Of a stretch of 64,000 nucleotides of DNA, positions 1 to 8,870 are shown one piece after another. Source of the stretch: Methylobacterium sp. 17Sr1-1 (GTDB taxonomy: Bacteria; Pseudomonadota; Alphaproteobacteria; Rhizobiales; Beijerinckiaceae); contig NZ_CP029552.1 of assembly GCF_003173775.1 (NCBI RefSeq), forward strand, positions 5,415,001-5,479,000, written 5' to 3'. The first letter of the stretch is position 1; every line of letters begins with the position of its first letter. The position numbers and the translations under genes are program-made. Below the pieces are notes generated by a model, which was not told the DNA's origin, made no database searches, and saw only the letters and a program-made list of their open reading frames with translations.

Positions 1-57
1 GCTCGCTTCGGTGAGGGACTCGGTGCCGGCGAGCGGGCCGGCGGTGGCGATGGCCAT
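1..57 (-). CDS. Partial hypothetical protein, N-terminus only
   Basis: Only the first 19 codons of a gene reading leftward out of the window are present. The ATG at 57..55 is preceded by GGAGG seven bases upstream, so the start is credible. The visible N-terminus is rich in Ala, Thr, Gly and Ser and has no recognisable motif. It lies downstream of the lyase gene in the same direction, with a gap of 141 bases, so it may be the last member of the CoA-transferase/lyase unit. No function can be assigned. Confidence 0.5.
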   Translation of the reverse strand, partial: MAIATAGPLAGTESLTEAS

Positions 58-198
58 GGGGTATCCTCCGGGCATGCAAAGACGTCGCCCGCGATGCGGG
101 CATGGGGGTGCCTTCGCCCGGGGATGCGGGCGTGGCAGGGTTTCGTGCGGTGGGACGAGGGGCGGGACCGCCTTCTGTCGGGCGCGTCCCGCCGGGTA

Positions 199-1137
199 TC
201 AGGCCGCCTTGAGCGGCGGGGCCTTGTGCAGGTCGAGCGGCCGGCCGGCCTTGGCGACCTGGCCCGGCCCGTCGTGGCCGACGAGGCGGGGCAGGTCGCG
301 GGAGAGGGCGATGAGCGCGTCGAGGTCGAGGCCGGTCGCGAGCCCCATCTCCTCGGCCATGCTGACCAGGTCCTCGGTGCAGATGTTGCCGGTGGCGCCG
401 GGTGCGAACGGGCAGCCGCCGAGGCCCCCGAGCGCCGCATCGAACCGGTGCGCACCGGCCTCGAAGGCCGCGAGCACGTTGGCGAGGCCGCAGCCGCGGG
501 TGTTGTGGAAGTGCAGCGTCAGGCGCTCCGGCCCGACCAGCGGCAGCACCCGGGCGACGAGGCGGGCGACCTGGCGCGGATTGGCCATGCCGGTCGTGTC
601 GGCGAGCGTCACGCCGTCGACGCCCAGGCCCAAGTAGCGCTCGACCTGCGCCACCACCTTGTCCTCGGGCTCTGGGCCCTCGAACGGGCAGCCGAAGGCG
701 GTCGCGGCGGTCGCGTTGACGCTGACCTGGCCCCGCACCGTCTCCATGATCGCGGCAAAGCCCCGGATCGAGGCCTCGGGCGTCATGCCCATATTGGCGC
801 GGTTGTGGGTCTCGCTCACCGAGGCGACGAGGTTGATCTCGTCGGCACCAGCCGCCAGCGCCCGCTCGGCGCCCTTCGGGTTCGGGACGAGGGCGACGTA
901 GGTGGTGCCTGGGCGGCGGGTAATGCCCGAAAACACCTCGGTCGCGTCGGCGAGCGCCGGCACCGCCTTCGGCGAGACGAAGGACGAGACCTCGATGCGG
1001 GTGAAGCCGGCCGCCGAGAGCGCGTCGATCAGCCCGATTTTCTCCGCGGTCGGCACGAAGACCGGCTCGATCTGGAAGCCGTCGCGGGTCGCGACCTCCT
1101 GGACGATGATCGAATCCTGGATGACGATCTCGCTCAC
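199..1137 (-). CDS. HMG-CoA lyase family protein (acyl-CoA lyase)
   Basis: A 312-residue TIM-barrel lyase of the hydroxymethylglutaryl-CoA lyase family, which cleaves a 3-hydroxy-3-methylacyl-CoA into two smaller products. Family residues are visible: an Arg-Asp-Gly near residue 18, the metal-binding His-x-His in 'LHFHNTRG', and the C-terminal cysteine loop 'GLGGCPFAPG'. The length is normal for the family. The GTG start at 1137 overlaps the stop of the upstream CoA-transferase as GTGA, so the two are translationally coupled. That pairing suggests CoA activation of a free acid followed by cleavage, as in citramalate-type routes. Classical HMG-CoA lyase in leucine breakdown is the alternative. 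The family is well supported; the substrate is inferred. Confidence 0.85.
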   Translation of the reverse strand: MSEIVIQDSIIVQEVATRDGFQIEPVFVPTAEKIGLIDALSAAGFTRIEVSSFVSPKAVPALADATEVFSGITRRPGTTYVALVPNPKGAERALAAGADEINLVASVSETHNRANMGMTPEASIRGFAAIMETVRGQVSVNATAATAFGCPFEGPEPEDKVVAQVERYLGLGVDGVTLADTTGMANPRQVARLVARVLPLVGPERLTLHFHNTRGCGLANVLAAFEAGAHRFDAALGGLGGCPFAPGATGNICTEDLVSMAEEMGLATGLDLDALIALSRDLPRLVGHDGPGQVAKAGRPLDLHKAPPLKAA

Positions 1138-2327
1138 GCGACAGCCCCGTTCTGGCGCAGCGCCGAGATCGCGGCCTCGTCGAAGCCGAGCTCGGACAGG
1201 ACCGAGTCGGTGTGGGCGCCGAGGGCCGGGCCCTGCCAGCGCACGGTGCCGGGGGTCTCGGAGAGCTTCGGCACGATGCCGGGCATCTTCACCCGCGCGT
1301 CGCCGGGCAGGTCCGCCTGCAGGATCATGTCGCGGGCGAGGTAGTGCGGGTCGGTCACGATGTCGGCGACCGAGTAGATCCGGCCGGCCGGGACCTCGGC
1401 CCGGTCGAGCACCTCCAGCGCCTCCGTCACGCTCCGGCTCTTCGTCCAGTCGGTGATGACGGCATCCAGCATCGCGGCCTGTTTCGAGCGGCCCTCGTTG
1501 TTGCGGAGGCTGAGATCCTCGGCGAGGTCGGGCCGGCCGATCGCCGCCATGAAGCGGCGGAAGATCGGGTCGCTGTTGCCGGCGATGACGACGAAGCCGC
1601 CGTCCCTGGTCGGATAGGTGTTCGAGGGCGTGATGCCCGGCAGCGCCCCGCCGGTGCGGGTGCGGACCTCGCCCAGGAGGTCGTATTCCGGCACCAGGCT
1701 CTCCATGACGTTGAACACGCTCTCGACGAGCGAGACGTCGATGACCTGGCCGGCCCCCTGGCCGGTCTTGACCCGCAGGAGCGCCATCAGGGCGCCGATG
1801 ACGCCGTGGAGCGAGGCGAGCGTGTCGCCGATGCTGACGCCGACGCGGGCCGGCGGGGTGCTCGGATCGCCGGTGGTGAAGCGGAGGCCGCCCATGGACT
1901 CGCCGATGGCGCCGAAGCCGGGCCGGTCGCGATAGGGTCCGGTCTGGCCGTAGCCGGAGATGCGGACCATCACGAGGTTCGGGTTGAGGCCCGAGAGCAC
2001 GTCCCAGCCGAGGCCCAGCTTCTCCAGGCCGCCGGGCCGGAAGTTCTCGACCACGACGTCGGCGCTCTCGGCGAGCTGCTTGACGACCGCGAGGCCCTCC
2101 GGCGACTTCAGGTTGACGGCGATCGACTTCTTGTTGCGCGACTGCAGGTACCACCAGAGCGAGGTGCCCTCGTGCATCTTGCGCCACTTGCGCAGGGGGT
2201 CGCCCTCGCCGGGCGGCTCGACCTTGATCACCTCGGCGCCGAATTCCGCCATCAGGCGCGTGGCGAAGGGCGCGGCGATGAGCTGGCCGAGTTCCAGAAC
2301 GCGAATGCCCGCGAGCGGTCCGCTCAT
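1134..2327 (-). CDS. CaiB/BaiF family CoA-transferase
   Basis: A 397-residue family III CoA-transferase, which moves CoA between a donor thioester and a free carboxylate in the cytoplasm. The N-terminus 'VLELGQLIAAPFATRL' and the following 'EVIKVEPPGEGDPLR' are typical. Asp168 in 'SIGDTLASLHG' matches the position of the family's catalytic aspartate. A ribosome binding site (GGAGG) lies shortly upstream of the ATG at 2327. The gene is coupled by GTGA to the HMG-CoA-lyase-family gene, so the CoA ester it forms is probably the lyase substrate. A LysR gene lies upstream on the same strand and may regulate it. A TATAGA-like -10 element is visible near 2360 but without a convincing -35. Confidence 0.88.
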   Translation of the reverse strand: MSGPLAGIRVLELGQLIAAPFATRLMAEFGAEVIKVEPPGEGDPLRKWRKMHEGTSLWWYLQSRNKKSIAVNLKSPEGLAVVKQLAESADVVVENFRPGGLEKLGLGWDVLSGLNPNLVMVRISGYGQTGPYRDRPGFGAIGESMGGLRFTTGDPSTPPARVGVSIGDTLASLHGVIGALMALLRVKTGQGAGQVIDVSLVESVFNVMESLVPEYDLLGEVRTRTGGALPGITPSNTYPTRDGGFVVIAGNSDPIFRRFMAAIGRPDLAEDLSLRNNEGRSKQAAMLDAVITDWTKSRSVTEALEVLDRAEVPAGRIYSVADIVTDPHYLARDMILQADLPGDARVKMPGIVPKLSETPGTVRWQGPALGAHTDSVLSELGFDEAAISALRQNGAVA

Positions 2328-2448
2328 GGCGTGTCCTCCATCAGTCTTGGTTGTGCATGTCTATACTGGAGGAGGGCGGCAGCGATCCAACCGTATCTCG
2401 CGAGCAATCGTTCGCGGACGGAGAACGCAAGCGAGGAGGAACGCGGGA

Positions 2449-3402
2449 TCAGGACGCGGCGGCCGGGGAAAGGTGCGCTTGGGACCGATGCGCTTGGGAC
2501 AGATGCGCGACGAGGAGCCCGGCGGCGGGCGAGAGCGTGCCGGGCCGCGTCACGATGATCAGTTCGCGCGCGGCCCAGGGATCGACGAGCGGCACCGCCG
2601 CGAGCTGCATCGCCCCGCCGATCAGGCCGAAGACCTGCTCGGGGATGACGCCGAGGCCCATATCGGCCTGGACCATGCGGCAGACCGCGTCGAAGCCCGG
2701 CACGTGCACCCGCAGGCGCAAGGGGCGGCCGGTGCGCTGCGCCTCGGCGCGGACGCTGTCGTAGATCGAGCTCTGGGCGTGCAGGCCGATGAAGTCGTAG
2801 CCGAGCGCCTCCGCGAAGGCGATCGAGGGGCGCGCGGCGAGCGGGTGCTCCTTGCGCATCACCAGGACGAGCCGGTCGCGCCGGTAGAGGTGGCTGCGCA
2901 GGTCGAGCGCCGCGACGGAGCCGGAGCAGATCCCGATCTCGGCCGCGCCCTCGGCGACGCCGCGGATCACGCCGCCGCTCGGCCGCTCCTCGAGGTCGAT
3001 CTTGATCGCGCCGTGCCGGGCCAGGAAGGCGCGCAGGTCCTCGGGCAGGAACTGCACGATCGCCGAGAGGTTGGCGAGCATCCGGACGATGCCGCGCACC
3101 CCCTTGGCGTGCTCGGCGAGTTCGAGCGCGATCTGCTCGGCGCTCGCCAGCATGCGGCGGGTGTGGTGGAGCAGCGTCTCGCCGGCGGGAGTCGGGCGCA
3201 TGCCCCGCGGCTCGCGGGTGAGCAGCTGGCACCCCAAGGCCTGCTCCATCTCGCCCAGGCGCTTGCTCACGGCGGACGGCGCGATCGCGGCCGCCCGCGC
3301 CGCGCCGTTGAGCGTGCCCTCCTCGCAGATCGCCGCGAACAGCCGCAGCGTCTTGAGGTCGAGGCGGTTGAGGAGGCCGGAGGCGGGAAGCTCGTCGGGA
3401 AT
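2449..3402 (-). CDS. LysR family transcriptional regulator
   Basis: The protein has the LysR N-terminal winged helix ('LKTLRLFAAICEEG' then 'SAVSKRLGEMEQALG') and a periplasmic-binding-protein-like effector domain, about 300 residues in all. The start is odd. No in-frame ATG, GTG or TTG occurs near the expected N-terminus. The nearest ATG (3618) would add about 72 Arg/Pro-rich residues that do not look like protein. I chose an ATT at 3402..3400, ten bases after AGGAG, which gives 317 residues. The C-terminus carries a 15-bp in-frame duplication (SQAHR/SQAHL). It lies upstream of, and collinear with, the CoA-transferase/lyase pair, its likely target. Confidence 0.75.
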   Translation of the reverse strand: MPDELPASGLLNRLDLKTLRLFAAICEEGTLNGAARAAAIAPSAVSKRLGEMEQALGCQLLTREPRGMRPTPAGETLLHHTRRMLASAEQIALELAEHAKGVRGIVRMLANLSAIVQFLPEDLRAFLARHGAIKIDLEERPSGGVIRGVAEGAAEIGICSGSVAALDLRSHLYRRDRLVLVMRKEHPLAARPSIAFAEALGYDFIGLHAQSSIYDSVRAEAQRTGRPLRLRVHVPGFDAVCRMVQADMGLGVIPEQVFGLIGGAMQLAAVPLVDPWAARELIIVTRPGTLSPAAGLLVAHLSQAHRSQAHLSPAAAS

Positions 3403-3735
3403 GGCGCGTTCACTCCTCGCAGTTGGGTAAGTTGACCGGAGCTTCGGCAGGATTGCGACCCGCGCATGCCGGCCGCGGATCGTACGCGCCTCGGCGGCGG
3501 CGCGCCAACGCGCCGTCGGTCCCGGCCTCTGCGGCAGCGCGGGCCGTCCGTCGCGGGCCGCTCGTGGGCCCGGCCCTCGCCGAATGGATGCGGGCCTTCC
3601 GCCTGCGTGAGGGCTCACGCCTCTTCGACCGAGCGGGTCCCGATGATCGACGAATACCCTGTGTTCAGGAGGGCATGATACAAAGATTACTGGCCGTCAG
3701 CCGCGATACACCTATTGATGTCGACCGCGAAGCCT

Positions 3736-3747
3736 GTGATCGATCAC
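3736..3747. promoter_or_regulatory. Perfect 12-bp palindrome upstream of the bacteriophytochrome gene
   Basis: GTGATCGATCAC is a perfect palindrome in the gap between the LysR gene and the phytochrome gene, about 170 bases before the phytochrome start. It resembles a Crp-like dyad. It could be an operator, but nothing else in the sequence shows a bound regulator, and a 12-bp palindrome can occur by chance. Confidence 0.25.
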
Positions 3748-3915
3748 CGATCGTCGGGAAACGAGTCCGCACGGGATGCCGCACGAGAACCTGCGAGAGC
3801 GGTCGATTCACGCCGCCGTGCGGGTTTCGCGCACTGGTGGGATTGGCTGCCTTCCCTTAAGGTGCCTCGGTAGAACCCGGTCACGATTCGAGCGGTGCGA
3901 GGGACGAGGGCGGCC

Positions 3916-6171
3916 ATGCGGTCTGTGCAACCGGCGGAACTCACGGCCTGCGACAAGGAGCCGATCCACATCCTCGGCACGTTGCAGCCGCACGGCTTCC
4001 TGCTGGCGCTCGAGGGACCGGACCTGCACGTCGCCCAGGCCAGCGCGAACCTGCCCGACCTCCCCGGCCGCCCGGCGGCGGACGCCCACGGCAAGTCGCT
4101 GGCCGAGGCGATGCCGGAGATCGGGGCGCCCCTCGTCGAGGCGCTGACGACGCAGCTCGACCACGACGGCGCGGCCTATCTCGGCGTCCTGACCCTCGAG
4201 ACCGGGGCCGGCCCGCGCCTCTACGATCTCGCCGCCCACCGCTCCGGCGACCGGACGGTGCTCGAATTCGAGGAGAATGCCGGCGAGACCGCCGCGTCGG
4301 GCAGCCTCGACACGCTCTACCCACGGCTGCGGGCCTTCATCGAGGCGCTGCACGGCGCCTCCAGCGTCGAGGAGCTGTGCGGGCTGCTCGCCGCCGACAT
4401 CCGCCTGCTCACCGGGTTCGACCGCGCCCTGGTCTACCGCTTCGACCGCGAGTGGCACGGCACCGTGGTGGCCGAAGACGGCAACGGCGTGCTGCCCTCC
4501 TATCTCGACCTGCGCTTTCCCGCCTCCGACATCCCGGCCCAGGCCCGCGAGCTCTACCGCCGCAACCGGCTGCGCATCATCCCGGATGCCGGCTACGAGC
4601 CGGTGCCGCTGGTGCCGCCCCTGTCGCCGACGACGGGCCAGCCCCTCGATCTCGGCCAGTCGATCCTGCGCAGCGTCTCGCCGGTCCATGTCGAGTACAT
4701 GCGCAACATGGGCACCATGGCGTCGATGTCGATCTCGATCCTGGTCGAGGGCGCGCTGTGGGGCCTGATCTCCTGCCACAACAAGACGCCGCGGCGGGTG
4801 CCGCTGCAGACCCGCAACGCCTGCGACATCCTCACCCAGACCTTCGCGCTGCAGCTCGCCGCCAAGGAGCGCGGGGCGCTCTCCGAGCAGCGCCTGGCGC
4901 TGGGGGCGATCCAGTCGCGGCTCCTCGGCTTCATGGCCGAGGAGGAGACCTTCGTCCAAGGCTTCCTCAACCACCCCGAGGACGTGCTGGCGATGGCCAA
5001 TGCCGGCGGGGCGGCGATCGTCACCGACCAGCGCTGCCACCTGATGGGCCGCACCCCCTCGGAGCGGCAGGTGCGGGCGGTCTACGACTGGCTCTCGGCC
5101 GAGCATGGCGGCGAGGCGGTGCACGTCACCGACGCGCTCGGCGAGGAATTCCCGCCGGCGCGCACCATCGCCGACACCGCGAGCGGGCTCCTCGCCATCT
5201 CGATCTCGGAGAAGTACGCCAGCTACGTGCTGTGGTTCCGGCCCGAGGTGGTGCAGACCGTGCGCTGGGGCGGCGAACCGCAGAAGGTCACCTCCAAGGA
5301 CCCGGCCGGCGGACCCGACCGGCTGCACCCGCGCAAGTCCTTCGAGACCTGGAAGGAGACACTGCAGGGCCGCTCCCTGCCCTGGACCGTGCCCGAGATC
5401 GATACCGCCAAGGACCTGCGCGCCGCGGTGCTCGGCATCGTGCTGCGCCGGGCCGAGGAGCTGGCGGCGCTCACCGAGGAATTGCAGCGCTCGAACAAGG
5501 AGCTGGAGGCGTTCTCGTACTCGGTCAGCCACGACCTGCGGGCGCCGTTCCGCCACATCGTCGGCTACGCCGAGCTGCTGCGCTCGCGCGAGGGCGAGAA
5601 ATTCACCGAGCGCGGCCGGCGCTACGTCGACACCATCATCGAGGCGGCGTTCTCCGCCGGCACCCTCGTCGACAACCTGCTGACCTTCTCGCAGATGGGC
5701 CGCAACGCCCTCAACCGCATCCCCTGCGACATGAACCAGCTCGTCGAGGACGTGCGCCGGAAGATGATCCGCGACATCCCCCTCGAGCGGGCGATCCGCT
5801 GGCAGGTCGGACCGCTGGGCCGGGCCCAGGCCGACCCGGTGATGATGCGGCTGGTGATCGAGAACCTGTTGTCGAACGCGGTCAAGTACACCCGCGGCCG
5901 GCCCGAGGCGGTGATCGAGGTCTCGCGCGAGGCCGACCGCGAGGGGGAGGCAGTCTTTTCCGTGCGCGACAATGGCGTCGGCTTCGACATGGCCTATGTC
6001 AACAAGCTGTTCGGCGTGTTCCAGCGCCTGCACCGGGTCGAGGAGTTCGAGGGGACCGGGATCGGGCTCGCGAATGTCCGCAGAATCGTCGAGCGTCACG
6101 GGGGGCAGGTCTGGGCCGAGGGCGTCCTCGGCCAGGGCGCGACCTTCCACTTCACGCTCCCCATCCGTTAG
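3916..6171 (+). CDS. bphP: Bacteriophytochrome sensor histidine kinase
   Basis: A 751-residue red/far-red photoreceptor kinase. In order: a PAS domain with the biliverdin-attachment Cys12 in 'LTACDKEPIHILG', a GAF domain with the phytochrome 'PASDIP' motif (Asp near 205), a PHY domain, a HisKA domain with phospho-acceptor His539 in 'SHDLRAPFRH', and an ATPase domain with 'NLLSNAVKYT', 'DNGVGFD' and 'GTGIGLANV'. All signature residues are intact, so it should bind biliverdin and autophosphorylate. I chose ATG 3916 (GAGGG six bases upstream) over GTG 3895. It is followed nine bases later by a phytochrome-type response regulator and then a hybrid kinase, which form its likely relay. Confidence 0.95.
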   Translation: MRSVQPAELTACDKEPIHILGTLQPHGFLLALEGPDLHVAQASANLPDLPGRPAADAHGKSLAEAMPEIGAPLVEALTTQLDHDGAAYLGVLTLETGAGPRLYDLAAHRSGDRTVLEFEENAGETAASGSLDTLYPRLRAFIEALHGASSVEELCGLLAADIRLLTGFDRALVYRFDREWHGTVVAEDGNGVLPSYLDLRFPASDIPAQARELYRRNRLRIIPDAGYEPVPLVPPLSPTTGQPLDLGQSILRSVSPVHVEYMRNMGTMASMSISILVEGALWGLISCHNKTPRRVPLQTRNACDILTQTFALQLAAKERGALSEQRLALGAIQSRLLGFMAEEETFVQGFLNHPEDVLAMANAGGAAIVTDQRCHLMGRTPSERQVRAVYDWLSAEHGGEAVHVTDALGEEFPPARTIADTASGLLAISISEKYASYVLWFRPEVVQTVRWGGEPQKVTSKDPAGGPDRLHPRKSFETWKETLQGRSLPWTVPEIDTAKDLRAAVLGIVLRRAEELAALTEELQRSNKELEAFSYSVSHDLRAPFRHIVGYAELLRSREGEKFTERGRRYVDTIIEAAFSAGTLVDNLLTFSQMGRNALNRIPCDMNQLVEDVRRKMIRDIPLERAIRWQVGPLGRAQADPVMMRLVIENLLSNAVKYTRGRPEAVIEVSREADREGEAVFSVRDNGVGFDMAYVNKLFGVFQRLHRVEEFEGTGIGLANVRRIVERHGGQVWAEGVLGQGATFHFTLPIR

Positions 6172-6180
6172 AGACGCGCC

Positions 6181-6642
6181 ATGGCCGACCTCAAGCCGAT
6201 CCTCCTCGTCGAGGACAACCCCAACGATATCGAGCTGACCCTCGCGGCGCTCGAGAAGAGCCAGCTGGCGAACAAGATCGTCATCTGCCGCGACGGCGCC
6301 GAGGCACTGGAATTCCTGCGCCGCCAGGGCCCGCACGCCGACCGGCCGGCACAGGACCCCGCCGTGGTGCTGCTCGACCTCAAGCTGCCGAAGGTCGACG
6401 GGCTCGAGGTGCTGGCGGCGGTGAAGGGCGACCCGAAGATGCGGGCGATCCCGATCGTGATGCTGACCTCGTCGCGGGAGGAGAGCGACCTCGTGCGCTC
6501 CTACCAGCTCGGCGTGAACGCCTTCGTGGTCAAGCCGGTCGGGTTCAAGGAATTCTTCGAGGCGATCCAGGACCTCGGCGTGTTCTGGGCCGTCCTCAAC
6601 GAGCCGCCGCCGCACCGCACCGATTGGACCTCCGGTGAGTGA
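6181..6642 (+). CDS. Single-domain response regulator (Rcp1-like)
   Basis: A 153-residue stand-alone receiver with no output domain. The acidic pocket 'VEDNPND', phospho-acceptor Asp66 in 'LLDLKLPK', Thr96 and Lys118 in 'FVVKPV' are all present. Its size and the tail after the last helix match the response regulators usually paired with phytochrome kinases (Rcp1 type). It begins nine bases after the phytochrome stop and its own stop lies inside the first codons of the hybrid kinase, so the three genes form one unit. The phytochrome is therefore its most likely phosphodonor. Confidence 0.93.
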   Translation: MADLKPILLVEDNPNDIELTLAALEKSQLANKIVICRDGAEALEFLRRQGPHADRPAQDPAVVLLDLKLPKVDGLEVLAAVKGDPKMRAIPIVMLTSSREESDLVRSYQLGVNAFVVKPVGFKEFFEAIQDLGVFWAVLNEPPPHRTDWTSGE

Positions 6643-8398
6643 GGCGACGGCGCCGGCGGACGGCGGCGCGCCCCTGCGCATCCTGCTGCTCGAGGACAGC
6701 GACCTCGACACCGAGCTGCTCTGCGCCATCCTGGAGGATGCGCGTCTCGCCGTCGCGGTCGACCGGGTGATCACCCGCGACGCGTTCACGACGGCGACCG
6801 TGCAGCGCCGCCACGACATCATCCTGGCCGATTACGTGCTGCCCGCCTTCGACGGGATGAGCGCGCTCGCCACCGCCCGGGCGAACTGCCCGGAAGTCCC
6901 CTTCGTGTTCGTCTCCGGCACCCTCGGCGAGGACGTGGCCGTCGAGGCGCTGAAGCACGGCGCCACCGACTACGTGACCAAGCAGCGCCTCGACCGGCTG
7001 CCGCGGGTCATCCTGCGCGCCCTGTCGGAGGCCCGCGCCCATCTGCGCCGCGACGCCGCCGAGCAGGCCCTGCGCGACCTCAACGAATCCCTCGAGCAGC
7101 GCGTCACGGAACGGACGCGGGAGCTCGCCGAGACCAACGCGGCCCTCCAGCACCAGATCGCCGAGCGCGAGCGGATCGAGGATGCCCTGCGCCAGGCCCA
7201 GCGGCTCGAGGCGGTGGGCCAGCTCACCAGCGGCGTCGCCCACGACTTCAACAACCTGCTCACGGTGATCGCCGGCAACATCGAGTTCCTGGAGCGCGCG
7301 GTCTCCGACGAGCGCTCGAAGCGCCGGCTCGACATGATGCGCGGCGCGGCCGAGCGCGGCGCCCGGCTGACGGCGCAGCTCCTCGCCTTCTCGCGCCGCC
7401 AGAAGCTCGCGCCGGTGCCGGTGCAGCTCAACCAGACCGTGGCCTCGATGCGCGACCTCCTCCAGAGCTCGATGGGCGGCTCGGTCCGCATCGAGATGAC
7501 GCTGCAGCCCAACCTCTGGCCGGCCCTCGTCGACGCGACCCAGATCGAGCTCATCATCCTCAACCTCGCGATCAACGCCCGCGACGCGATGGCGGTCGGC
7601 GGCTGCCTGACGATCGAGACCGCCAACGTGGCGCTCACCGCCGAGCCGACCCGGCCCGAGGAACCGCCGCCGGGCGACTACGCCATGGTGGCGGTGAGCG
7701 ACACCGGCACCGGCATCGCGCCCGACGTGCTCGCCCGGGTGTTCGAGCCGTTCTTCACCACCAAGGAGGTCGGCAAGGGCTCGGGCCTCGGCCTCGCCCA
7801 GGTCTACGGCTTCGCCAAGCAATCGGGCGGCGGCGTGGGCATCGAGACCGCGCCCGGCGAGGGCACCTCGGTGCGGGTCTACCTGCCGCGGGTGGCGGCG
7901 GAGGCCGCCCCGCGCGAGGTGCGCCCGGTCGAGATCGACTGCGCCGGCTGGCGCGACCCGGGCGACAGGCGGGTGGTGCTGGTCGTCGACGACGACAGCG
8001 CCGTGCGCGACATCACCACGACGCGCCTCGGCGAGGCCGGCTACGCGATCCGCGAGGCGAGCTCGGGCTTCGCGGCACTCCAGGCGCTGGAGGCCGACCC
8101 CTGCGTCGACCTCGCGGTGCTCGACTTCGCGATGCCGGGCATGAACGGGGCCGAGGTCGCGACGGTGATCCGCAGCCGCTGGCCGCAGATCCAGATCCTG
8201 TTCGTCACCGGCTACGCCGACCACACCGCCCTGTCGCGGATCGAGGGCGGCGGCGAGGACCGGGTGGTGCAGAAGCCGTTCCGCGGCGAGGACCTGGAGC
8301 GCAAGGTCGCTTCGATCCTCGAGCCGCGCCCGCGGCTGACCCTGGTGAGCGGCGGGGCCGAGGCGCCGGTGCGGGCGGCGGGAAAGGCGCGGGGGTAG
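6635..8398 (+). CDS. Hybrid sensor histidine kinase, receiver-kinase-receiver
   Basis: 587 residues: an N-terminal receiver (Asp66 in 'LADYVLPAFDG'), a coiled-coil linker at about 140-190, a HisKA domain with His203 in 'GVAHDFNNLLT', an ATPase domain ('NLAINARDAM', 'DTGTGI', 'GSGLGLAQVYG') and a C-terminal receiver (Asp497 in 'AVLDFAMPG'). There is no sensory or membrane domain, so its input probably arrives by phosphotransfer to the first receiver. The GTG start at 6635 overlaps the preceding response regulator by eight bases. It could take signal from the phytochrome module and relay it through the second receiver. Confidence 0.92.
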   Translation: MSEATAPADGGAPLRILLLEDSDLDTELLCAILEDARLAVAVDRVITRDAFTTATVQRRHDIILADYVLPAFDGMSALATARANCPEVPFVFVSGTLGEDVAVEALKHGATDYVTKQRLDRLPRVILRALSEARAHLRRDAAEQALRDLNESLEQRVTERTRELAETNAALQHQIAERERIEDALRQAQRLEAVGQLTSGVAHDFNNLLTVIAGNIEFLERAVSDERSKRRLDMMRGAAERGARLTAQLLAFSRRQKLAPVPVQLNQTVASMRDLLQSSMGGSVRIEMTLQPNLWPALVDATQIELIILNLAINARDAMAVGGCLTIETANVALTAEPTRPEEPPPGDYAMVAVSDTGTGIAPDVLARVFEPFFTTKEVGKGSGLGLAQVYGFAKQSGGGVGIETAPGEGTSVRVYLPRVAAEAAPREVRPVEIDCAGWRDPGDRRVVLVVDDDSAVRDITTTRLGEAGYAIREASSGFAALQALEADPCVDLAVLDFAMPGMNGAEVATVIRSRWPQIQILFVTGYADHTALSRIEGGGEDRVVQKPFRGEDLERKVASILEPRPRLTLVSGGAEAPVRAAGKARG

Positions 8399-8454
8399 CG
8401 GCGCACGCGGACGACCCGATTACACCGCGACAGATCTCGCACCCCAGGGCCAGA

Positions 8455-8522
8455 ACCCGATCAGCTTGACCATGTGGGGGCTGCTTCCGACCCTCAGCAG
8501 CCCTTCACGCGTTCAAGCAGAC
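8455..8522. repeat. Imperfect palindromic repeat (REP-like)
   Basis: The left half (around 'cagcttgacc') and the right half ('agcagcccttcacgcg') are imperfect inverted copies of each other. The 18 bases at 8490-8507 recur exactly at 10834-10851. The element lies just after the hybrid kinase gene, at the edge of an A+T-richer segment. Confidence 0.6.
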
Positions 8523-8561
8523 TGAGCTTAGGTTCCAACGTCGAGGAACCCGCCCCGCCGC

Positions 8562-8870
8562 CTACCCGGCAGACAAGTCTTCGATGACGATGATCCTAGC
8601 GTCCAACGTGCAAAGTCGGGCGCAGATGCGATCGGTAAGAGCAGGGGTGAGATCCCGCACCATCACCGTCACGGTCGATGGCGTCCCATGACGGACCCCG
8701 ACATGGCATTGCAGACCCTCCTCGACCAAAGAGCCTAGCAACTCAACAACCTGTCTGATGCTCACCTCGCCCTTGGTGCGAGCGGGTTGATCTGGATGCA
8801 CGATGGCCTCCGTTCTCGGAACCCCGACTACGGTCCCGGGCCGCGAAGTGCGACGAGGATCAGCCGCCAT
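8562..8870 (-). CDS. Hypothetical protein, 102 residues
   Basis: No family recognised. From ATG 8870 the protein has a basic, Pro-containing N-terminus and then an alternating helix/strand region ('VRQVVELLG'-like, 'STVTVMVRDLT', 'ARIIVIEDL') that looks like a small alpha/beta fold. The ATG overlaps the end of the upstream 80-residue gene. A GTG about 27 codons downstream has a better ribosome binding site (GGAGG, five bases) and would give a shorter protein. It is the last gene of a three-gene unit headed by a Crp/Fnr regulator, so it may be part of that regulator's response. Confidence 0.55.
   Translation of the reverse strand: MAADPRRTSRPGTVVGVPRTEAIVHPDQPARTKGEVSIRQVVELLGSLVEEGLQCHVGVRHGTPSTVTVMVRDLTPALTDRICARLCTLDARIIVIEDLSAG

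Noticed and set aside
161..193. Hairpin after the lyase gene as a terminator
   Set aside because: An 8-bp stem exists, but the loop is long and no T-run follows, so it was not listed.
1138..2187. Extension of the lyase frame through the CoA-transferase gene
   Set aside because: Composition becomes Arg/His-rich and family similarity stops exactly at the GTG at 1137, which is coupled to the CoA-transferase stop.
3808..6822. A 1004-residue open frame on the minus strand
   Set aside because: It is antisense to the intact bacteriophytochrome and response-regulator genes, and is an Arg/His/Asp-rich shadow produced by high G+C codon bias.
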